Assembly: GCA_015491705.1 (NCBI GenBank)
Contig: WFVK01000108.1
Location: 1 to 12,446, forward strand
Source: Nitrospirota bacterium
GTDB lineage: Bacteria > Nitrospirota > Thermodesulfovibrionia > UBA6902
DNA length: 12,446 nt
Reading direction: 5' to 3'
Below the pieces are notes generated by a model. The model did no database searches and was not told where the DNA came from. It was given only the letters and a program-made list of their open reading frames with translations. Position 1 is the stretch's first letter; each line of letters begins with the position of its first letter. The position numbers and the translations under genes were made by a program. Shown piece after piece: positions 8,101 to 12,446 of the stretch.

Positions 8101-8306
8101 GGTTCGGAAAACTGCCGGTTATTGCTCTTACTGCAAAGGCTGGCAGGGACGACAGAAACAGGTGTATTGAGGCTGGTGCCAGTGATTACCTTGCTAAACC
8201 CTTTAACATAGAGAAGTTGTTGTCCGTTATCAGGGTCTGGCTGTACGCAGGGGAATGCAGCCGTGACAGCACCTGTGCCGCGGGTGCACGTGAGAGAAAA
8301 CCTTGA
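5115..8306 (+). CDS. Membrane-bound hybrid sensor histidine kinase (Cache-like - HAMP - GAF - HisKA - HATPase - REC)
   Basis: This 1063-residue protein has one membrane helix at ~8-29, a probably periplasmic region (~30-277) resembling a double Cache ligand-binding domain, and a second helix at ~279-301. A HAMP domain (~302-352) and a second HAMP-like unit (~350-395) follow, then a GAF domain (~415-555), a long coiled coil (~556-648), and HisKA with phosphoacceptor His660 (FLANMSHELRTP). The ATPase domain has an N-box (RNLLSNSFKF, 775-784), G1 DTGIGIP (820-826), F-box (834-837) and G2 GGTGLGLS (849-856). The C-terminal receiver (~925-1042) has Asp931-933, phosphoacceptor Asp976, Thr1006 and Lys1028. 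All catalytic residues are present. A typical use would be to pass phosphate His660 to Asp976 and on to a phosphotransfer protein; no Hpt domain is visible. The Shine-Dalgarno is weak (GGGA, ~6 bases upstream). The last two codons and the stop lie inside repeat copy B. Confidence 0.93.
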   Translation: MKISQKIMLAAGSLVSLVLFIQGAVTQIIIRNELESSVVRHLAGELKIRARLLNDLLDKTEEDLSAIQAHKAFEDYFTSMELDDGDGMLDAEFELESFFMRIMQAKSRYTDIQLVTAAGRPVLRIAGDRRVERFNTYDYAGKLGQFRRMQPDAGGGRNDSFMVIHELSRGDSNGWELLTVSALIFNKKIEGMLWIKQPVDGYMKDAFSGLSADGISYMIYNADGVPLAHSPDIAPAAVTAFVKGDMPDWVTARETVPPLGLNVALGIDKSKALEVPDYLLWIGAAIWVSAVLFSMVILGIIARNISKPIDRLVDMSGRLSEGDLSLEDISISNDEIGKLNAGYRDVVNSFREVASVCEDISGGDLSRSLAVKSDKDVLAKSVNRMIQTLREMTAENEKENWLKTGQAELNDRMRGEQDIQALCRNIISYLVPYLGVQVGAIYTVGEDNLLALTSGYAYTGRHDFNRRYKFGEGLVGQAAMGKQGILLTDVPDDYIKICSGMGEVTPRNIMIEPLLHDEEVQGVIELASFHRITDVRIEFIRQAAGDIAVSLHSARSRARMKDLLRETQRQAGELKVREADLREANKELEEQAEILQESEVRLQIQQERLRQTNEELQRQKDDLKKKNIELENARRTIEEKARELEISGRYKSQFLANMSHELRTPLNSLLLLSNLLMQNRDGNLTDKQVEFASTIHKASSDLLMLINDILDLSKIEAGRVEIDFEDMDIEDFLAGMEQSFIQVAREKGLAFRTEKADGLPACIVTDRQKVEQIVRNLLSNSFKFTSSGGITLSIRRPDAGADLSATGLDPAETVAFAVSDTGIGIPEDKQELIFEAFRQVDGNISRQYGGTGLGLSISKELAGLLGGDIRLESMQGQGSTFILYLPERPEDMKGTGEGAVAAAPAEGVCSVSAAAHNRNGVLKGKKILVADDDMRNAYALSNVLEQKDMKVLIVKNGREAVECLQENPDVNLVIMDIMMPGMDGYEAIRRIRMQQRFGKLPVIALTAKAGRDDRNRCIEAGASDYLAKPFNIEKLLSVIRVWLYAGECSRDSTCAAGARERKP

Positions 8307-8353
8307 TGTTGCATAAAGCGGGCGGGAGAGCCTGCCGTAACGAGTTTATAAAC
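8299..8353 (+). repeat. Structured ~54-nt repeat element, copy B (leader of the receiver-kinase)
   Basis: Copy B of the three-copy element. The outer helix is GUU (8308-8310) with AAC (8351-8353) and AUAAA (8313-8317) with UUUAU (8345-8349), with the same GC/A internal loop as copy A. The inner hairpin is GGCGGG (8321-8326) with CCUGCC (8331-8336), closed by AGAG. The copy contains the TGA stop of the hybrid kinase (8304-8306) and ends one base before the GGGAGG ribosome site of the next gene. It has one extra base before the hairpin compared with A and C. Confidence 0.85.
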
Positions 8354-8354
8354 A

Positions 8355-8360
8355 GGGAGG
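8355..8360 (+). promoter_or_regulatory. Ribosome binding site deciding the start of the receiver-kinase gene
   Basis: GGGAGG sits 5 bases before GTG at 8366. The earlier in-frame TTG (8303) and ATG (8306) lie within repeat copy B, have no ribosome site, and would add 21 residues that match no receiver fold. The GTG gives a receiver starting at its usual distance from the N-terminus. Confidence 0.75.
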
Positions 8361-8365
8361 CAACA

Positions 8366-9631
8366 GTGAACAGCAAAGGCAATGTCCAGAATCTGCTCAT
8401 AGTGGATGACAGGCCGGAGAACCTCCTTGCCGTGGAGGCCATCCTCGAGGGGCCGGGCCTGAATATTGTCAAGGCGTCATCCGGCAAAGAGGCCCTGGGG
8501 CTGATGCTTGAATATGATTTTGCGCTCGTTCTCCTTGATGTCCAGATGCCGGGCATGGACGGTTTTGAAACCGCGGAACTGATGAGGGGCAATGAGAGGA
8601 CAAAATACGTGCCCATAATCTTTGTCACCGCCATAAGCAAAGAAGCGAAATATATCTTCAGGGGTTATGAGGCAGGGGCCGTGGATTACCTGTTCAAACC
8701 GCTTGAGCCGGATATCCTGAGAAACAAGGTCAGGGTGTTTCTGGAGCTTCACGAAAAGGCCGCCGAGATCAAAAGATCGCGCGAGATTATGGAGTCGGAG
8801 CACAGGGAGCTTGAAAATGCGTATGCCGCACTCAAGGCCGCTCAGGCACATATGGTGCAACAGGAGAAGATGGCCTCCATCGGGCAGCTTGCCGCAGGGG
8901 TGGCCCACGAGATAAACAATCCCATAGGTTTCATATCGAGCAATCTCGGCACCCTTGCGAAATATGTAGACAGGCTCACGGAGTTCGTCAGCCTCCAGTC
9001 CGAAGTCATCGGAAGGCTCGATGCGACAGAGGCCGGGGGGGAACTCGGCAAAAAGCGCAGAGAGCTTAAGATCGACTATATTACTGAAGACATAAAGGAA
9101 CTTATAGCGGAGTCCCTCGAGGGGACCGACAGGGTGAGGAGGATAGTGCAGGACCTGAAGAGCTTCTCAAGGGTGGATGAGGCGGAGTACAAGCCGGCCG
9201 ACATAAACAAGTGCATTGAGAGCACGCTGAATATCGTACGGAACGAGCTCAAGTACAAGACGGTTGTAAACAGGGAGTACGGTGAAATCCCGATGACGAG
9301 GTGTTATCCGCGGCAGCTCAACCAGGTATTCATGAATCTCCTTGTCAATGCAGGCCAGGCCATAGAAAAACAGGGTGAGATCACGATAAGGACGTGGAAC
9401 GCCGGCGGATCCATATACGTGTCTATTTCAGACACCGGCAGGGGGATACCCGGGGATATGCTCAACAGGATATTCGAGCCTTTCTTCACCACAAAGGAGG
9501 TCGGGAAGGGCACCGGCCTGGGGCTCAGCATAACCTACGATATAGTGAAGAAGCACAACGGAGAGATAACGGTTGACAGCGAAGAGGGGCGGGGAACCAC
9601 CTTCACCGTAAAGATACCGGTTGCAGAGTGA
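8366..9631 (+). CDS. Receiver-histidine kinase fusion (cytoplasmic)
   Basis: From the GTG start this is a 421-residue soluble protein with an N-terminal receiver and C-terminal kinase, an order in which the receiver usually controls the attached kinase. The receiver (~8-125) has Asp14/Asp15, phosphoacceptor Asp58 (LLDVQMPGMDG), Thr88 and Lys111. A coiled coil (~128-165) leads to the H-box with His181 (VAHEINNPIGF). The ATPase domain has the N-box around Asn324/Asn328 (NLLVNAG), G1 DTGRGIP (356-362), F-box FEPFFTTK (370-377) and G2 GKGTGLGL (380-387). No membrane helix is seen. The kinase core closely resembles the one at 682-1986, including GQLAAGVAHEINNP and FEPFFTTKEVG, so the two are probably paralogs. 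Its receiver could take phosphate from the hybrid kinase and then alter output from His181; this is inferred. It ends 11 bases from the convergent mutS end, with no clear terminator between them. Confidence 0.92.
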   Translation: MNSKGNVQNLLIVDDRPENLLAVEAILEGPGLNIVKASSGKEALGLMLEYDFALVLLDVQMPGMDGFETAELMRGNERTKYVPIIFVTAISKEAKYIFRGYEAGAVDYLFKPLEPDILRNKVRVFLELHEKAAEIKRSREIMESEHRELENAYAALKAAQAHMVQQEKMASIGQLAAGVAHEINNPIGFISSNLGTLAKYVDRLTEFVSLQSEVIGRLDATEAGGELGKKRRELKIDYITEDIKELIAESLEGTDRVRRIVQDLKSFSRVDEAEYKPADINKCIESTLNIVRNELKYKTVVNREYGEIPMTRCYPRQLNQVFMNLLVNAGQAIEKQGEITIRTWNAGGSIYVSISDTGRGIPGDMLNRIFEPFFTTKEVGKGTGLGLSITYDIVKKHNGEITVDSEEGRGTTFTVKIPVAE

Positions 9632-9642
9632 ACAACGCTGTC

Positions 9643-12255
9643 CTAAGCCCCCCTGTCATTTGCGTCTGACAGCTTTTTCCTGATCTCAAAGAGCTTGTTG
9701 AGAGCCTCAATCGGTGTTATGCTCATAATATCCAGCCCGAGTATCTCTTTGATTACAGGGTCTGCCTGGGTGGCGAACAGGTCGAGCTGGCCGGTGCCGG
9801 TCCCGGCGGAATCCGCGGAGCCGGATGCATAGGCGAGCTTCGGGGAGCCGAGTTCGTTCAGCTCTGATTTTTCAAGGTTGGACAGTATTTCCTTTGCCCT
9901 GCTGATGGTCTTCTCCGGGAGGCCCGCGAGCCTTGCGACCTGTATGCCGTAGCTCTTGTCCGCGCCGCCTTCCTCGATTCTCCTGAGAAAGATTATCTCG
10001 TCACCCCATTCCTTTACGGCCACATTCAGATTTTTCACCCCGTCAAGGACAAGTGAAAGCTCGGTCAGCTCGTGATAGTGGGTGGCGAACAGGGTTCTTG
10101 CCTTCAGTTCCCCGGCGATATACTCGACAACCGCCCATGCAATACTGATTCCGTCGAATGTGCTCGTTCCCCTGCCCACCTCGTCCAGCAGGATAAGGCT
10201 CCTCCGGGTTGCATTGTTCAGGATGTTGGCGGTCTCGATCATCTCCACCATGAATGTGCTCTGGCCCCTCGTTATGACGTCGGAGGCGCCTATCCGGGTG
10301 AATATCCTGTCGGCAATGCCTATCGTCGCCTCCTTTGCCGGGACATAGCAGCCTGTCTGCGCCATGAGCACAATAAGCGCTATCTGCCTCATGTAGGTTG
10401 ATTTGCCGGCCATGTTGGGGCCGGTTATTATTAAGATATTGTTTTTGTCCGAGTCTATCAGGGCGTCGTTGGGTATGAACTTTTCACCTGCCGACAACCG
10501 CTCTATGACCGGATGCCTGCCCTCGGAGATGCGTATTGTATAGCCGTCATCGACAACAGGCCGCTCGTAATTGTATTTCGCCGCCACATGTGCGAAGCTT
10601 TGCAGCGCATCTATCTCCGCGATTGCCGATGAGGTCTCCTGGAGAGTTTCCGTCTCCGCGGAGATGTCGTTCCTTATTTTGATGAACAGCTCGTATTCAA
10701 GGTTCCTGAGCCTTTCGTCAGCGCCCAGCACCTTTGCCTCGTATTCTTTCAGCTCGGGGGTTATGAATCTCTCGCCGTTTACGAGTGTCTGCTTTCTGAT
10801 GTATTCCTCCGGCACCTGTGACAGATTCGCCTTTGTGACCTCTATGTAATAACCGAACACCCTGTTATATCCCACCTTCAGGGAAGATATTCCCGTCCTC
10901 TCCCTCTCCCTTGACTGAATCGAAGCGATAAAATCCTTTCCGCTGCTGCTTATATCCCGCAGCTCATCCACGCCTGCATCAAAGCCCTTTTTAATCAGCC
11001 CGCCGTCCTTCAGTCCCGGCGGCGGGTCGTCGGCAATTGCATTTTCGATAAGCGACCTCGTCTCAGGCAATTCGTTGATCCGCTCCAGCACGCGGTTGAT
11101 CGTCTTATCCCCGTAGTCCTTCAGCAGGTTTTTCAGTTCGGGCAACATCGCGAGGGAATTCCTTAGCGATACGAGGTCCCTCGCATTGGCGGTGCCGCCG
11201 CCGATCTTGGAGGCAAGGCGCTCGATATCGGCTATGCCCCTGAGCACCTTCTGTATCTTTGAAAGCCCGGCCGGATCAGCCATGAGGGCGCCTACCGCAT
11301 CCTGCCTCTGTCTTATCGCCGCTGCGTCAAGCAGGGGGTTTAAGAGCCATGTCCTCAGAAGCCTCCCCCCCATGGGAGTGAATGTCTCGTCAACAACCCA
11401 CAGGAGACTTCCTTCCGCGCCCCCGTCCTGCATGTTTGCCGTGATTTCCAGGTTCTTCAGGGTTGCCGCATCTATCAGCATGCATGACTCGCGCCTTAAT
11501 ACCCGTATCTTTCTGAATGTGAGCGCATTTCTCTGTGTCTCCTCAAGATAGTTCAGGAGCGCCCCTGCAGCGGAAATCGCCACTATCATGCCCTCGCATC
11601 CGTATCCGTCCAGGGATGTAACCCTGAAGTGCCGTATGAGTTTCCTGTATGCCTCGATATAATCAAAATACCAGTCATCATAGGCCGTCAGGTAAAAGTC
11701 CCCCAGGTTCATGACCGCGGGGTCGTTTTTCAGGCTGTAGGGATAAAGTATCTCTTTCGGCTGGAACCTGCTTATCTCATCCTCGATGCTGTTGTGGGTC
11801 TCGTAGATCAGGAACTCCCCGGTGGTGATATCCGCAACCGCGATGCCCGATATGTTCTCCCTGCGGAAGAATCCGAGTATGAAGTTGTTCTCCTTGGGAT
11901 TGTCAGGGAGGAATGTCCCCGGTGTCACAACCCTGACAACCTCTCTCGTCACAATGCCCTTCGTCTCCCCGGGCTCTTCAACCTGTTCGCAGATCGCCAC
12001 CTTGTGGCCCGCCCTGACGAGTTTCGAGAGATAATTCTCGGCGCTGAAATGCGGGATCCCGCACATGGGCACAGGATTGGCCTTTCCCTTGTCGCGTGTT
12101 GTAAGGGTTATCTGCAACACCTTTGAGGCGGTCACGGCGTCCTGGCCGAACATCTCGTAAAAGTCCCCCAGGCGGAAGAAGACAATGGCATCCGGGTAGT
12201 TTTTCTTTATATCCTGATACTGTCTCATCAGGGGGGTAAGCTCGGACATATCCAC
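9643..12255 (-). CDS. mutS: DNA mismatch repair protein MutS
   Basis: This ~870-residue full-length MutS finds mismatched or looped bases and recruits MutL. The N-terminal mismatch-binding motif is DFYEMF, with Phe32 stacking on the mispair and Glu34 contacting it. Core, lever and clamp regions follow. The ATPase domain has Walker A GPNMAGKST (612-620), Walker B LILLDEVGRGTST (687-699) and the ATHYHEL switch (724-730). A canonical sliding-clamp-binding pentapeptide QLDLF (823-827) lies in the C-terminal linker, and the end (~840-870) resembles the MutS dimerisation tail. The GTG at 12255 follows AGGA at a 4-base gap; an ATG two codons in (12249) gives the more usual MSELTP beginning and is equally possible. 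Repeat copy C sits in its leader. It is convergent with the signalling cluster and probably separately transcribed. Confidence 0.98.
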   Translation of the reverse strand: MDMSELTPLMRQYQDIKKNYPDAIVFFRLGDFYEMFGQDAVTASKVLQITLTTRDKGKANPVPMCGIPHFSAENYLSKLVRAGHKVAICEQVEEPGETKGIVTREVVRVVTPGTFLPDNPKENNFILGFFRRENISGIAVADITTGEFLIYETHNSIEDEISRFQPKEILYPYSLKNDPAVMNLGDFYLTAYDDWYFDYIEAYRKLIRHFRVTSLDGYGCEGMIVAISAAGALLNYLEETQRNALTFRKIRVLRRESCMLIDAATLKNLEITANMQDGGAEGSLLWVVDETFTPMGGRLLRTWLLNPLLDAAAIRQRQDAVGALMADPAGLSKIQKVLRGIADIERLASKIGGGTANARDLVSLRNSLAMLPELKNLLKDYGDKTINRVLERINELPETRSLIENAIADDPPPGLKDGGLIKKGFDAGVDELRDISSSGKDFIASIQSRERERTGISSLKVGYNRVFGYYIEVTKANLSQVPEEYIRKQTLVNGERFITPELKEYEAKVLGADERLRNLEYELFIKIRNDISAETETLQETSSAIAEIDALQSFAHVAAKYNYERPVVDDGYTIRISEGRHPVIERLSAGEKFIPNDALIDSDKNNILIITGPNMAGKSTYMRQIALIVLMAQTGCYVPAKEATIGIADRIFTRIGASDVITRGQSTFMVEMIETANILNNATRRSLILLDEVGRGTSTFDGISIAWAVVEYIAGELKARTLFATHYHELTELSLVLDGVKNLNVAVKEWGDEIIFLRRIEEGGADKSYGIQVARLAGLPEKTISRAKEILSNLEKSELNELGSPKLAYASGSADSAGTGTGQLDLFATQADPVIKEILGLDIMSITPIEALNKLFEIRKKLSDANDRGA

Positions 12256-12268
12256 AAAATCCTATCGC

Positions 12269-12321
12269 GTTATAAAGCCTTTCCGGCAGGCTCGCCGGCC
12301 GGTTTATGCAACCTTAAGGTT
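12269..12321 (-). repeat. Structured ~54-nt repeat element, copy C (leader of mutS)
   Basis: Copy C of the three-copy element, on the - strand. Read in the mutS direction, GUU and AUAAA (separated by GC) pair with UUUAUAAC to give an 8-bp outer helix with a 2-base bulge. The inner hairpin CCGGCCGG/CCUGCCGG has one C-U mismatch and a CGAG loop, the most stable of the three. The first 12 bases (AACCTTAAGGTT) are a perfect palindrome in this copy only. It ends 5 bases before the AGGA ribosome site of mutS. Confidence 0.85.
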
Positions 12322-12357
12322 AAGTAAGATGCATTTGAAATTTCAAGTAAGGATGAA

Positions 12358-12446
12358 TCAGTACCGGAGATTGCCTAACGACAGACGCCTGCGGAAACCC
12401 TCACATTTCTCATCGACAAGCATGTATCTGCGAAAATCGACCTTAC
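12358..12446 (-). CDS. Possible C-terminal end of an unidentified gene upstream of mutS (partial)
   Basis: Read leftward from the window edge, one - strand frame gives 28 residues (beginning KVDFRRYMLVDE, ending LGNLRY) and a TGA at 12358-12360. The mix of charged and hydrophobic residues looks protein-like, and the gene would be co-directional with mutS, leaving a ~100-base gap that contains repeat copy C. The stretch is too short to prove: another - strand frame and a + strand frame are open across most of the same bases. I do not recognise the product. Confidence 0.35.
   Translation of the reverse strand, partial: KVDFRRYMLVDEKCEGFRRRLSLGNLRY

Noticed and set aside
8299..8353. Intrinsic terminator or c-di-GMP (GEMM) riboswitch as explanation of the element
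   Set aside because: The hairpin is not followed by a T-tract, and the conserved GEMM core (two paired stems with a GNRA loop docking to a receptor) is absent.
9632..9642. Terminator between the last kinase and mutS
   Set aside because: The 11-base gap has no inverted repeat or T-tract; any terminator would have to lie within the coding ends, and I see none.
12318..12346. Possible - strand promoter for mutS: TTGAAA within the palindrome TTGAAATTTCAA (12335-12346)
   Set aside because: The -35-like TTGAAA has no acceptable -10 at 16-18 bases (TTAACC at 17), so support is too weak; the palindrome itself may be chance in AT-rich DNA.
12329..12446. + strand frame from ATG 12329 running off the window, as a gene divergent from mutS
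   Set aside because: No good ribosome site, a translation rich in Arg/Ser with almost no acidic residues, and a more protein-like frame on the opposite strand.

Overview
The window looks like chromosomal DNA of a GC-moderate, Gram-negative bacterium that makes heavy use of phosphorelay signalling. Frequent AGG (Arg) and ATA (Ile) codons, an MglA-type GTPase, a GspE/PilB-type ATPase carrying a receiver domain and several multi-domain histidine kinases point to Nitrospirota or a deltaproteobacterium-like lineage. That placement is an inference from gene content and codon use, not an identification.

Layout. Positions 1-594 hold the 3' part of an MglA-like small GTPase, cut by the window edge within its P-loop. 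A folded inverted repeat at 580-666 overlaps its stop codon. Then, all on the + strand, come a soluble histidine kinase (682-1986), a receiver/GspE-PilB-type ATPase/double zinc ribbon fusion that overlaps the kinase by 23 bases (1964-4405), a stand-alone receiver protein (4429-4947), a large membrane-bound hybrid kinase (5115-8306) and a receiver-kinase protein (8366-9631; start reassigned from an upstream in-frame TTG). mutS lies convergent on the - strand (9643-12255), only 11 bases from the last kinase. The last ~90 bases may hold the tail of another - strand gene.

How the genes may work together. Two cytoplasmic kinases with closely similar catalytic cores, a membrane-bound hybrid kinase and two similar receiver domains, one fused to a secretion/pilus ATPase, sit beside an MglA-type GTPase. 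In known systems MglA sets cell polarity and controls type IV pilus or gliding machinery. The cluster may therefore be a phosphorelay that controls a pilus/secretion-type motor ATPase directly. This is inferred from domains and gene order.

The least expected signal is non-coding. A ~54-nt element occurs three times (5014-5067 +, 8299-8353 +, 12269-12321 -). Each copy lies in the gap before a gene and points in that gene's direction. All three can fold into the same two-helix structure: an outer GUU(gc)AUAAA/UUUAUAAC helix around an inner GC-rich hairpin with an NGAG loop. Two copies end 1-5 bases before a Shine-Dalgarno-like sequence. It may be a cis-regulatory RNA or a REP-like dispersed repeat. 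I do not recognise it as a named family.
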